DNA of 15,116 nt from Alistipes sp. (lineage in GTDB: Bacteria > Bacteroidota > Bacteroidia > Bacteroidales > Rikenellaceae): positions 1 through 15,116 of the forward strand of contig JAFYOF010000206.1 of assembly GCA_017560305.1 (NCBI GenBank), in the 5' to 3' direction. How positions within the stretch are numbered: the stretch's first letter is position 1; each line of letters starts with the position of its first letter. A program made the translations under genes and the position numbers. The notes under the pieces are model-generated. The model was not told the origin of the DNA and ran no database searches. It saw only the letters and a program-made list of their open reading frames with translations. This document shows, piece by piece, positions 1-8,027 of the stretch.

Positions 1-102
1 GATGCGCGAGAGCATATCCTCGCTGATGCCACCCTCCTTATTTTGTGCCGAAGCACCCAACACGCCCGCCATAAGCAGGGCTGTCAAAAACATTTTCTTC
101 AT
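1..102 (-). CDS. Exported protein N-terminus, partial (possibly C1-family peptidase)
   Basis: Only the first 34 codons are inside the window; the gene runs off the left edge. The start codon at 102 gives a textbook signal peptide: MKK, then a hydrophobic stretch (FLTALLMAGVLG), then ASAQ as a signal peptidase I site, followed by mature sequence NKEGGISEDMLSRI. The product is therefore predicted to be exported to the periplasm. The mature start resembles, from memory, the beginning of Bacteroidota C1-family (bleomycin hydrolase/aminopeptidase C-like) peptidases, which often begin with a GGIS..M motif. No catalytic residue is visible, so this assignment is tentative. It starts 21 nt after the GNAT gene stop with no promoter in the gap, so the two are probably co-transcribed. 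Confidence 0.6.
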   Translation of the reverse strand, partial: MKKMFLTALLMAGVLGASAQNKEGGISEDMLSRI

Positions 103-123
103 AGTCATTTATAGTTTAATAGT

Positions 124-621
124 TTATTCCAAAATCTTCTCGTAGGCAAGGCGGCGGCTCTCGATGACCACATCACCGCAGTAGGTGTAGCCCAGACGCT
201 CCACGAGGTGCTGCATAATCCTGTTGTCGGGGTGGGTGTCTATGCGCATCGACTTCACGCGCTCCGACGCCATAGCCTCGGCGGCAAACATAAAACTCTT
301 GGCAAAGCCCATACCCACAAATATCTCATTCGCGCACAGGCGGTGTACCACTGCATAGTCGCCCTGGGTGAGCCATTCTCCTCCCGTGAGGTCGTTGTAA
401 GCGGGCTCTCCCGTGAAGATTACCGCGCCATACATCAGCACAGTCGCACCCTCACACAAAACCATTCCCACGCCATTTTCGATGTCGCGCTCCACGCTCT
501 CGCGGTTGGGGTATCCTCTCTGCCACTGGTCGATTCCCGCCGCACCCAGACGCGCTGACGCCGCACGAATCATCTGGGCGATTGTATCTAAATCTTCTAA
601 AGTAGCTTTTCTAAAAATCAT
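124..621 (-). CDS. GNAT-family N-acetyltransferase
   Basis: A 165-residue cytoplasmic protein of usual length for a single-domain GNAT enzyme, which transfers an acetyl group from acetyl-CoA to an amine. The N-terminus MIFRKATLEDLDTIAQMI is the typical beta1-alpha1 segment. Strand VVHRLCA (about residues 91-97) is followed by the acetyl-CoA pyrophosphate-binding loop V-G-M-G-F-A (102-107) and helix alpha3. DTHPDNRIMQHLVERLGY (128-145) is the usual late motif in which a helix after Asn leads to 'LGY'. The substrate cannot be told from sequence. It is the first gene of a probable two-gene transcript with the exported protein at the left edge. Its promoter lies just upstream, with a predicted leader of only about 10 nt and no Shine-Dalgarno sequence. 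Confidence 0.88.
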   Translation of the reverse strand: MIFRKATLEDLDTIAQMIRAASARLGAAGIDQWQRGYPNRESVERDIENGVGMVLCEGATVLMYGAVIFTGEPAYNDLTGGEWLTQGDYAVVHRLCANEIFVGMGFAKSFMFAAEAMASERVKSMRIDTHPDNRIMQHLVERLGYTYCGDVVIESRRLAYEKILE

Positions 622-637
622 AATCGGTCGATTTATG

Positions 638-668
638 CAAAGATAGAAAAAATAAGGTATTTATACAA
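638..668 (-). promoter_or_regulatory. Bacteroidota-type promoter of the GNAT gene
   Basis: On the minus strand a -33 TTG (complement of 666-668) is separated by 20 nt from a -7 box TATCTTTG (complement of 638-645), matching the Bacteroidota consensus TTG-N19-20-TAnnTTTG. The predicted transcription start is near 631, about 10 nt from the ATG. Confidence 0.75.
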
Positions 669-669
669 T

Positions 670-697
670 AAAAAAGACCCCCAACCTTAGGTTGGTA
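670..697 (-). terminator. Rho-independent terminator of the 528-residue lipoprotein gene
   Basis: The minus-strand transcript downstream of the stop at 716 forms a hairpin from CCAACC/GGTTGG arms (681-695 region, a 15-nt near-palindrome), then GGGTC and a run of six T (complement of 670-675). It sits directly before the GNAT promoter and isolates the two units. Confidence 0.65.
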
Positions 698-715
698 GCC
701 TTATAAAACTCTCCC

Positions 716-2302
716 CTACTCCGCCATCTGCTCCTGCAGGGCATCCATTCTCAAAAGGGTCTGGATGGAGAGCAGCGTGCAGTTTATCCAGTCGGTGCCG
801 CTGAAGAAGTTACGCCAGAAGGTGGGTATCATTCCAGTGTTGGAGTTTTGCAGTATGGTGATGTTGTCAATCATAGCCTTTGCCTTGGCGTAGGCAAGCT
901 CGTCGCCAGTCTCCTCATAGAGGCTCAACCACGCATTTGCCACATTGCAGGCGCTGTGGTCAACGGGCATACGATACTTATACTGCTCCACCACGCAGGG
1001 CGTGTGGTTTACCTTCACACCATAGCGCTTCACCGCCGTATCCCAATGCACAAACTGGTCCTCGCTGAAGCGCACAAGGTCCACCGCATCACGCAACTCC
1101 TTGCGCGAGGTCTTTTTCTTGTTCAACAGATAGGATGCGTAGGGCGCTGCCGTGCAGTTGGTAAGATTTTCGTAAGGCTCAAGACCCAACACCGTGCCAT
1201 CCTCAAACTGGCCAGTCATATCAAACGACTCAAGCGCCTTTGACTGCATCCACTCCTCGGCACGCTCAAACATCTTGGCGTACTGCTTGATGCCATACTG
1301 CTGCTCGAGGCGCTGCAGATGCTCAAGCATAGGGTGAAGCATCGCCTTCACACCATTCACAGGCTCGCCACTCTCGAAGTCCATCTTTATAGGGAACGAG
1401 CCATCCTTCGCCTGCAGACGCTTGTAGGTCTCGGTGATACATATCGCGCGGTCGAAATATTGCTGCTTGCCCGTGAGATCGTACAAATCAAGAAACGCCG
1501 ACGCCGCCGACAGAGCCTCCATAGCCATCGTCTTACCCCTGTTGCGCGAAGCACCCGAGGTGACATAGTTGCCGTAGTATGTTGGCGGGAAGTAGGCAAG
1601 CGGTGCGCCATCCAACTGGCTCTCGTTGATGAGGAACTGCGCCGCATTCTCGGCAATCTTCAGCGCATCCTCCTTCAGCGCAGGGCAATGCTTGGCGAGC
1701 AACACCTCCAATGAGATTGTCGCGCTGATAATCTTGCAGGGATAGGTGTTGAGTTCATACGACATATCGGGCTCGGTGGAGTTCTTCCAATGCTGGATGG
1801 CGCTCTTGTTGTGGATGTGCAGCAGAGCCAGCAGAGCCGACTCCTTGTAGCCTCTCACCGCATCGTGATAAGGACCATTGAAGGGGAAGTCACGGAAAAA
1901 CTCCCTCTCGCCAGCGAGCGCAATCACCTGCTGATTTGCATCCAGAGCCTCGACCCTGAGCACCACATCACCCACCTCGACATCACGCCACACCTCGGCG
2001 AGCGAGAGGTTGGGCTTCTCGGCAACAAACGACCACGACCTGCCCTCGGGGTTACTCTTAGGCGTCACCGTATAGCGGTATGACGCAGCACCCTCCACCT
2101 CGGCAAAATCGAAGGCGGGGGCATAGATGAATTTAATGGCAAACTTGTTCCAATAGGGATTTTTGCCCTCATAACCTGGGCGGATGGGGATGTCATACTC
2201 CTTGGCAGCCTGTGAGTTGAGTCGCTCAACCTTGCGCGAGGTGCTATCGCACGCCGAGCAGAGAGCCACGCAGAGTGAGAGGACGATGAAAAGTCGCTTC
2301 AT
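716..2302 (-). CDS. Lipoprotein with predicted alpha/alpha-toroid (six-hairpin glycosidase-like) domain
   Basis: A 528-residue protein. Its signal peptide ends in C-S-A-C, so lipidation at Cys18 is likely and the protein should be anchored in an envelope membrane facing the periplasm or the cell surface. Residues about 50-150 look like a beta-rich Fn3-type or carbohydrate-associated domain (alternating strands such as YRYTV, VVLRVEAL). The remainder is helical with repeated hairpins and many aromatic and acidic residues (YFPPTYYGNY, ENLTNCTAAPYASYLL, KDGSFPIK). This is the appearance of six-hairpin glycosidases, polysaccharide lyases or uronyl epimerases. I do not recognise the specific family and cannot name catalytic residues. 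It has its own promoter and terminator and lies next to the GH127 operon, so a role in glycan processing is reasonable but inferred. The start at 2302 fits the promoter, about 20 nt downstream of the predicted transcription start. Confidence 0.8.
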   Translation of the reverse strand: MKRLFIVLSLCVALCSACDSTSRKVERLNSQAAKEYDIPIRPGYEGKNPYWNKFAIKFIYAPAFDFAEVEGAASYRYTVTPKSNPEGRSWSFVAEKPNLSLAEVWRDVEVGDVVLRVEALDANQQVIALAGEREFFRDFPFNGPYHDAVRGYKESALLALLHIHNKSAIQHWKNSTEPDMSYELNTYPCKIISATISLEVLLAKHCPALKEDALKIAENAAQFLINESQLDGAPLAYFPPTYYGNYVTSGASRNRGKTMAMEALSAASAFLDLYDLTGKQQYFDRAICITETYKRLQAKDGSFPIKMDFESGEPVNGVKAMLHPMLEHLQRLEQQYGIKQYAKMFERAEEWMQSKALESFDMTGQFEDGTVLGLEPYENLTNCTAAPYASYLLNKKKTSRKELRDAVDLVRFSEDQFVHWDTAVKRYGVKVNHTPCVVEQYKYRMPVDHSACNVANAWLSLYEETGDELAYAKAKAMIDNITILQNSNTGMIPTFWRNFFSGTDWINCTLLSIQTLLRMDALQEQMAE

Positions 2303-2328
2303 AGTGGTAAACTTATTTCGTGATTAGA

Positions 2329-2359
2329 CAAATTTACTACATTCTTTTCGTTCCGACAA
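2329..2359 (-). promoter_or_regulatory. Bacteroidota-type promoter of the 528-residue lipoprotein gene
   Basis: A minus-strand TTG (complement of 2357-2359), a 20-nt spacer and TAAATTTG (complement of 2329-2336) match the consensus. The predicted start is near 2322, giving a 5' leader of about 20 nt. It lies only about 30 nt beyond the tRNA terminator. Confidence 0.72.
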
Positions 2360-2389
2360 ATTTTACCACGCGACATTGGGCAAGGGCAC

Positions 2390-2426
2390 AAAAAAAGAGA
2401 GTCAGCATTTCTACCGACTCCCTCTT
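2390..2426 (-). terminator. Rho-independent terminator of tRNA-Gln
   Basis: Immediately after the tRNA CCA end, the minus-strand RNA can form a stem of about ten base pairs including G-U pairs. The core arms are GAGTC/GACTC, extended by AGAG-type pairs. A run of seven T follows (complement of 2390-2396). This ends the single-tRNA transcript. Confidence 0.8.
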
Positions 2427-2500
2427 TGGTTGAGCTACCGAGATTCGAACTCAGAATAACAGAACCAAAATCTGCTGTGTTACCGTTACACCATAGCTCA
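2427..2500 (-). tRNA. tRNA-Gln (anticodon TTG), CCA encoded
   Basis: The minus strand folds into a full cloverleaf. The acceptor TGAGCTA/TAGCTCA pairs perfectly (2494-2500 with 2431-2437). The D arm is GTGT/ACAC. The anticodon stem GCAGA/TCTGT encloses the loop TTTTGGT with anticodon TTG. The T arm is CTGAG-TTCGAAT-CTCGG. Discriminator A is at 2430 and the CCA tail is encoded at 2427-2429. Anticodon TTG decodes CAA and, by wobble, CAG glutamine codons. It is a lone tRNA gene with its own promoter and terminator. Confidence 0.97.
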
Positions 2501-2521
2501 ATCGTTGCTCGTAAGCGGTGA

Positions 2522-2553
2522 CAAAAGTAATGCAAAAAAATTAATCCTCAAAA
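2522..2553 (-). promoter_or_regulatory. Bacteroidota-type promoter of tRNA-Gln
   Basis: On the minus strand TTTTG (complement of 2549-2553), a spacer of exactly 19 nt and TACTTTTG (complement of 2522-2529) match the Bacteroidota consensus. The predicted transcription start is near 2515, 15 nt upstream of the mature tRNA. Confidence 0.78.
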
Positions 2554-2591
2554 TTTTAGTCCAACATTTTGAATTCCCGCTCACTCGGCAC

Positions 2592-2625
2592 AAAAAAGAC
2601 TGCCGAAATTTCACTTCCGACAGTC
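2592..2625 (-). terminator. Rho-independent terminator of the GH127-thioesterase operon
   Basis: An 11-bp stem with two or three G-U pairs is formed by the segments 2615-2625 and 2598-2608, with a 6-nt loop. It is followed on the minus strand by six T (complement of 2592-2597). It lies about 20 nt after the thioesterase stop, so it ends the four-gene operon. Confidence 0.85.
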
Positions 2626-2646
2626 CTCGAATTTCCATTCCTTAAA

Positions 2647-3015
2647 TTATAACTTCGCAAGGAAGCGCTCTCGGTCGACAATAAAGCGTTCGTGCTCGCC
2701 CTCGCCGATGGTACCCTGCTCGTCCCACGCCTTCACCTTAAAGCTCAGGCGGCGACCCTCAACGGCTACCAATTCAGCCTCAGCAGTAATCTCGGCACCA
2801 ACCTTCGACGCCTTGATGTGCGAACTCTTCATCATCGTGCCCACTGTAGTAGAGCCCTCGGGCAGCGCCTCAGCCACGGCATTCATAGCCGCATTCTCCA
2901 TCAGCGCAATCATCGCTGGCGTAGCAAAAACCGCCATATCACCCGAGCCGAGCGCCAGGGCGGTGTTACCCTCGGCAACAACCACCCTGCTCTGATATTT
3001 TTTACCTACCTCCAT
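2647..3015 (-). CDS. FlK-like hot-dog thioesterase
   Basis: A 122-residue cytoplasmic protein without a signal peptide, of normal length for a single hot-dog fold. The N-terminal half has the family hallmark NTA...GSG...VFATPAMIALMENAA. Thr32, Glu40 and His66 have the same spacing (8 and 34 residues) as the catalytic Thr42, Glu50 and His76 of fluoroacetyl-CoA thioesterase FlK, so it probably hydrolyses an acyl-CoA thioester. The natural acyl group is unknown, and fluoroacetate resistance itself is not implied. It is the last gene of the operon, starting 2 nt after the stop of the third GH127 gene with no promoter between, so translational coupling is likely. A cytoplasmic thioesterase following exported arabinofuranosidases is an odd partner. 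Confidence 0.88.
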   Translation of the reverse strand: MEVGKKYQSRVVVAEGNTALALGSGDMAVFATPAMIALMENAAMNAVAEALPEGSTTVGTMMKSSHIKASKVGAEITAEAELVAVEGRRLSFKVKAWDEQGTIGEGEHERFIVDRERFLAKL

Positions 3016-3017
3016 TG

Positions 3018-5492
3018 TTACTCAACGATTAACTCCAAAACACCGACTGCCTTATTAGGCTGTGGCACCATAGTGATGCGCAACGCCTTGGTTACAACCT
3101 CGCCCTGAGGATGAACCATATTGAACTGGTCAGCCTCAACGCCGAAGCGGTCGGTGATATATGGCTTAAACTCCTTCCACTCGTCACCATCCTTATACTC
3201 CATCGACCACTCTGCTGGCAAGTAAACACCATCGTGATCGTCAAACCAATAGATTGACACGCTCTCAACTGGCTGCTCCTTGCGGAAAGTGACCTCCAGA
3301 GTCTGGGTCTTGCCCAACTGACTGACAGCCCAGCTTGTCCAGCGTGGGATGTTGCGGTCGGCTGATGACTTTGGGTGCTTACCATCGGCGATGGCGATTG
3401 GGTCGTCGTTTGGATAGGTGTAAGATGCCTGAACATCCAGCACATTACCCACGGCACGAGTCATACCCTGAATAGCGGTCTCAGCATCGCGTGCAAACCA
3501 CACATTCATCGACACATTGTCGCCACGGTTGTTCCAAGCATAGTAAGGGATAAGTTTCAATGTCGCTGGAGAGGTTGTACCCTCGGCGATATCCACGGTC
3601 TGGCTCTTGAGCGTGATATTGTTGATACCACTCATAATACCCTCATCGAATGTACCAACCTTACCCTGATCACCAATCTTGTCGAGGATGTATGTTGCAG
3701 CCACAAACTCGTTATCAGGCTGCTCGGCGCAGTAAACCAATGGACCGCGAGTGATGCAGACCTTGTTGATATCAGCCTCAACGCGCTCGTCAGCCACAGA
3801 GTAGCGAACTGGCATAGGCAATGAAAGTTCAACCTTATCGCCCGCCTTCCAGGCACGCTGAACAGGCATATAACCATCCATAACCTCGGTACGCACACGC
3901 TTGCCGTTTACCTTTGCTACAACCTTTGAAGCGTTTGCGTCGGCATAAGAGTACAACTCGCCTGGCACAAACTGCTCGCCGCACCAGGTAGGTATACGCA
4001 ACCACATAGTAAACTCTGCGCCCTCCTGCTCAGGAGTAACCTCAATGGTAATCTTGCCATCGAATGGATACTCGGTTGTCTGCTTCAGCGCCACATTACC
4101 CGCCGCTAAAGGCACGACTGTCGAGTTACCAGCGTAGAATACTGTGTAGATATCGTCATCGGTATATGAATAGGTCATACCCGAAATCTGAGGGATAAGG
4201 CGTGCCATATTTGATGGGCAGCACGCAGTACCAAACCAAGGAGCACGACCCGCTGTGCCGTGGTTAAATGGCTTCTTACCATCAGCCTGCAGAACATTCA
4301 CATAGAAGAACTTGTTACCCTCGAGGTTTACACCAGCCAGCACATTGTTATAGAGTGCCACCTCGGCAACATCGACATACTTCGCATCACCCGACGCCAA
4401 GAACATACGGTAGTTGAAGAATACATTACCCACCGCTGCGCAAGTCTCGTCGTAGGTGTCGCGGTTAGGCAAAACATAGGCAGGACCGAAGCCCTCGATA
4501 CCTGGGACTGCGCCCAGACCGCCGTTGATGTGCATCTTGCGGTCAACGATATCGTGCCAGATGTCATTCAAGGCTGGCATCAGAGTAGTATCACCCGACA
4601 TTGCCGCCACATCAGCCATACCTGAGTAAAGATATGTCGCACGAACCGAGTGACCCACAGCCTCACGCTGCTCACGCACTGGGATATGCGCCTGCGAGTA
4701 GTAGCGACTCTGCTGACGATCCTTACCACGGATGTCAATGAACTTCTTCGCCATATCGGCATAGAGCTGATTGCCAGTAGCGTAGTACATCTTCACCAAC
4801 GCAAGCTCAATCTCCTGATGACCTGGGGCGTGCATTACTGGCTTGCCGCCGTTATAATTTGGGTCACCCTCGAAGAATACTCGGTTGATGTGCTGGGCGT
4901 TCTTCTCCGCTACTTCCAGCCACTTGCGCTTGCCAGTAGCCTTGTAGTATGCAATAGCACCCTCATACATATGACCCATATTGTAAAGCTCGTGGCTATG
5001 GTCAACAAACGAGTAACGAGTAGGACCTGAGCCACCCTTGCGGTGGTTGTTCTCCTTCTGCTCGGGGAGGATATGCACCTCATAGAGATAACCATCCCTA
5101 TCCTGTGCCGAAGCGATGATGTCAATAATCTCATCCATCTGCGCCTCCAGCTCGGCATCCTTCTCCAAGATGAGCAGATAGGCAGCGCCTTCCATCACCT
5201 TGAACAAATCGGATGCTACATAGTAAGGACCTTCAAAGCCCTTCTCAATCTTCTCGCCACGCAGATACTGACCCGTACGGCGCAAATTCTCCACCGCATA
5301 GGCAGTCTTATCCAACGAGAATGGCACAAGGGTCTGCTTCTGAATCTGCAGGCGTGGCAACCAGAAGTCATCCTCCAGAGTCACCTTCTCGAATGACATC
5401 GGGGTCAAAGGCTCAACCTCGCGCTCGATGATCTGAGTCTGACAAGCGCAGAAGGCAAGTGCCGCCAATGATAAAAATTGCAGTTTTTTCAT
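3018..5492 (-). CDS. GH127-type beta-L-arabinofuranosidase, lipoprotein (copy 3 in transcription order)
   Basis: An 824-residue exported enzyme of the GH127/GH146-like group (DUF1680 fold), expected to release beta-L-arabinofuranose from plant or glycoprotein glycans. The signal peptide has Cys15 and Cys17; lipidation at Cys17 is likely but the lipobox is not canonical. An (alpha/alpha)6 catalytic domain spans about residues 30-430, with conserved HELYNMGHMYEGA (167-179). Compared with HypBA1 (E322, E338, C340, C417, C418), it has E333 (acid/base), E349-T-C351 and C424-C425, so the Zn-thiolate site with its nucleophilic cysteine is intact. Beta-sandwich domains follow (about 430-680). A C-terminal domain (about 690-824, YWFDD..GVYLPAEWSMEY) resembles a galactose-binding-like jelly roll. 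It starts 22 nt after the middle copy and closely matches the first copy. Confidence 0.92.
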   Translation of the reverse strand: MKKLQFLSLAALAFCACQTQIIEREVEPLTPMSFEKVTLEDDFWLPRLQIQKQTLVPFSLDKTAYAVENLRRTGQYLRGEKIEKGFEGPYYVASDLFKVMEGAAYLLILEKDAELEAQMDEIIDIIASAQDRDGYLYEVHILPEQKENNHRKGGSGPTRYSFVDHSHELYNMGHMYEGAIAYYKATGKRKWLEVAEKNAQHINRVFFEGDPNYNGGKPVMHAPGHQEIELALVKMYYATGNQLYADMAKKFIDIRGKDRQQSRYYSQAHIPVREQREAVGHSVRATYLYSGMADVAAMSGDTTLMPALNDIWHDIVDRKMHINGGLGAVPGIEGFGPAYVLPNRDTYDETCAAVGNVFFNYRMFLASGDAKYVDVAEVALYNNVLAGVNLEGNKFFYVNVLQADGKKPFNHGTAGRAPWFGTACCPSNMARLIPQISGMTYSYTDDDIYTVFYAGNSTVVPLAAGNVALKQTTEYPFDGKITIEVTPEQEGAEFTMWLRIPTWCGEQFVPGELYSYADANASKVVAKVNGKRVRTEVMDGYMPVQRAWKAGDKVELSLPMPVRYSVADERVEADINKVCITRGPLVYCAEQPDNEFVAATYILDKIGDQGKVGTFDEGIMSGINNITLKSQTVDIAEGTTSPATLKLIPYYAWNNRGDNVSMNVWFARDAETAIQGMTRAVGNVLDVQASYTYPNDDPIAIADGKHPKSSADRNIPRWTSWAVSQLGKTQTLEVTFRKEQPVESVSIYWFDDHDGVYLPAEWSMEYKDGDEWKEFKPYITDRFGVEADQFNMVHPQGEVVTKALRITMVPQPNKAVGVLELIVE

Positions 5493-5514
5493 ATTAGATT
5501 AGTTTTAGGGATAT

Positions 5515-8016
5515 TTACTCAACCACTACCTCAAGGATTCCCGCCGTAGAATTAGCCTTTGGCTGGACATTGATGCGGATAGCATCGGCCTTGATAGGCT
5601 CAGCTGGGTGCACCATATTATACTGGTCGGCAAAGAGGTTATAGTTATCGGTGTTGTAGAGCTGCCAAGCCTTCCACTCGCCGCCCACGCGGTACTCCAA
5701 CGACCAGCTTACTGGCAACTGAACGCCACCCTTGTCATCATACCAATAAACCGACACGCTCTCAACTGGCTGCTCCTTCTTGAGCTCCAGCTCAACCCAC
5801 TGCGCCTTACCGAACTCCGAGTAAGATGTCCAGCGAGGGATAGAGTTATCGTTTGAGTGCTGAGGCTCCTTACCATCGGCAATAGCCAACTCGCTGTCCG
5901 ATGCGAAGGTATGGCTCGCCTTCACACTCTTGATGTTACCCACGGTGTGAGGAATGGCGTCAAGAACAGTCTGTGCGCTGCGTGCAAACCACACATTCAT
6001 TGTAGTGTTGTCGCCACGGTTGTTCCAAGCGTAGTAAGGGATAAGGGTCAATGTAGCACCCTCCGACTGCTCGCCCACCAAAGCCTCGGCTGGGAGAGTG
6101 ATGTAAGAGATGCCGTTCATAATACCCTCGGCGAATGCGGATACCTCGCCCTGCTTGCCAATCTTCTTTACGATGTAGTTCGATGCTGGGTGCTCGTTGT
6201 CTGGCTGCTCGGCGCAATATACCAATGGACCACGGGTCAAGCATACGCGATTAACATCAGCCTCAACACGCTCATCAGCCACCGAGTAGCGCAATGGCAT
6301 AGGCATTGTAAGCTCTACCTTATCGCCCGCCTTCCAGGCACGCTTAACTGGCATATAACCATCTACGACCTCAGCGCGCACCTTCTCGCCATTAACAGTA
6401 GCCACCACCTTCGAGCGGTTGTTGTCGGCGTAGGTATACAACTCGCCAGGGATGAATTGGTCACCGCACCAGGTTGGGATACGAAGCCACATTGTGAACT
6501 CCTGACCCTCCTCCGCTGGTTCAACCTCGATAGCCACATTACCCTCGAATGGGTACTCTGTCTGCTGCTTCAGGGTCACATCACCCGATGCCAGAGGCAC
6601 AACGGTAGATGAACCCGCGTAGAGTGCGCAGTAGATATCGTCGTCGGTGTGAGAGTAGATCATACCCGACACCTGAGGGATAAGGCGTGCCATATTTGAT
6701 GGACAGCAAGCAGTACCAAACCAAGGCGAGCGACCTGCACGACCGTGGTTGAATGCCTTCTTGCCGTCAGCCTCCAATACATTTACATAGAAGAACTTGT
6801 TACCCTCGAGGTTTACACCCGCCAAAACATTGTTGTAGAGTGACACCTCGGCAGCATCAACATACTTCGCATCACCCGACGCAAGGAACATACGATAGTT
6901 GAAGAATACATTACCTACCGCTGCGCAAGTCTCGTCATAGGTATCCTTGTTTGGAAGGAGATACTCTGGACCGAAGCCCTCGATGCCTGGAACAGCACCA
7001 AGACCGCCATTGATGTGAATCTTCTTGTCCATAATGTCGTGCCAGATAGCATCCAGCGCAGGGTTAAGGGTTGTGTCGCCGAACTCTGCAACAACATCCG
7101 CCATACCTGAGTAGAGGTACATAGCACGAACAGAGTGACCCTCTGCGGTGCGCTGCTCACGCACTGGGAGGTGCTGCTGGGCGTAAGATGGAGCCATCAC
7201 ACCCTCGCCCTGTGGGCAATATGTCACACCACGCACATCGATAAACTTCTTTGCCATCTCGGCGTAGAGCTTGTTGCCTGTCGCCTGCGAGAGCTTGATG
7301 AGTGCCAACTCAATCTCCTGATGACCTGGGGCCTGCATAATAGGCTTGCCGCCGTTGTAATTTGGGTCACCCTCGAAGAACACCTTATTGATGTGCTGAG
7401 CGTTCTTCTCCGCTACATCCAACCACTTGCGCTTGCCTGTTGCACGATAGTATGCCACCGCACCCTCGTACATATGACCTACATCATAAAGCTCGTGGCT
7501 ATGCACAACGAATGTGTAGCGGCCATCGCCTGCGCCCCAGCCGTGATGGTGGTGCATATCCTGCGGAACAGAGAACAACTCATAGAGGTAGCCATCCTCA
7601 CACTGCGAAGCGGCGATGATGTCGATAATCTCATCCATCTGCGCCTCCAGCTCGGCGTCACGCTCTACGGCGAGCAACGATGCTGCTCCCTCCATAACCT
7701 TGAAAAGGTCTGAGGCCACATAACGAGGCAGATTCAAGAGCTTCTGACCCTTACCCTTCTGCACCCACTCGCCCACACGGCGCAGGTTCTCAACTGCGTT
7801 CTCGGTCTTCTGCAACGAGAAAGGTACAAGGGTCTGCTTCTGAATCTTCAGGCGTGGCAACCAGAAGTCATCCTCCAGAGCCACCTTCTCAAATGTCACG
7901 GGAGTCAATGACTCCTGCTCACGCTCCACACGCTCGCTCTTGCAAGTAGCAAAGAATACTGCCGACAAAGCGATAGTAGAGAAAATGTGTTTTGCTTGAA
8001 TTTTTCTTGCTTTCAT
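5515..8016 (-). CDS. GH127-type beta-L-arabinofuranosidase (copy 2, divergent)
   Basis: An 833-residue paralog of the two flanking genes with the same domain order. The signal peptide ends near Cys25 (FFATC), a poor lipobox, so lipid attachment is uncertain. Catalytic residues are preserved: E346 as acid/base, E362-T-C364, and C437-C438. It differs from its neighbours in three loops: about 85-97 (KGKGQKLLNLPR), 148-168 (with four consecutive His, 155-158) and 263-283 (GVTYCPQGEGVMAPSY, longer than in copy 3). Its C-terminal 130 residues are much less conserved, for example QLYNTDNYNLFADQ where the others have PY.TDRFGV. These differences suggest another substrate or linkage. It begins 11 nt after the stop of copy 1 and has no promoter of its own. 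Confidence 0.92.
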   Translation of the reverse strand: MKARKIQAKHIFSTIALSAVFFATCKSERVEREQESLTPVTFEKVALEDDFWLPRLKIQKQTLVPFSLQKTENAVENLRRVGEWVQKGKGQKLLNLPRYVASDLFKVMEGAASLLAVERDAELEAQMDEIIDIIAASQCEDGYLYELFSVPQDMHHHHGWGAGDGRYTFVVHSHELYDVGHMYEGAVAYYRATGKRKWLDVAEKNAQHINKVFFEGDPNYNGGKPIMQAPGHQEIELALIKLSQATGNKLYAEMAKKFIDVRGVTYCPQGEGVMAPSYAQQHLPVREQRTAEGHSVRAMYLYSGMADVVAEFGDTTLNPALDAIWHDIMDKKIHINGGLGAVPGIEGFGPEYLLPNKDTYDETCAAVGNVFFNYRMFLASGDAKYVDAAEVSLYNNVLAGVNLEGNKFFYVNVLEADGKKAFNHGRAGRSPWFGTACCPSNMARLIPQVSGMIYSHTDDDIYCALYAGSSTVVPLASGDVTLKQQTEYPFEGNVAIEVEPAEEGQEFTMWLRIPTWCGDQFIPGELYTYADNNRSKVVATVNGEKVRAEVVDGYMPVKRAWKAGDKVELTMPMPLRYSVADERVEADVNRVCLTRGPLVYCAEQPDNEHPASNYIVKKIGKQGEVSAFAEGIMNGISYITLPAEALVGEQSEGATLTLIPYYAWNNRGDNTTMNVWFARSAQTVLDAIPHTVGNIKSVKASHTFASDSELAIADGKEPQHSNDNSIPRWTSYSEFGKAQWVELELKKEQPVESVSVYWYDDKGGVQLPVSWSLEYRVGGEWKAWQLYNTDNYNLFADQYNMVHPAEPIKADAIRINVQPKANSTAGILEVVVE

Positions 8017-8027
8017 ATTCTAAAGTT

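Noticed and set aside
2299..2535. Minus-strand open frame of 78 codons overlapping the tRNA-Gln gene
   Set aside because: It reads through a complete tRNA, its terminator and two promoters; the tRNA explains the sequence.
5857..6612. Plus-strand open frame of 251 codons inside the middle GH127 gene
   Set aside because: It is antisense to a strongly coding gene, and similar antisense frames occur in the other copies because of shared codon use. No domain was recognised.
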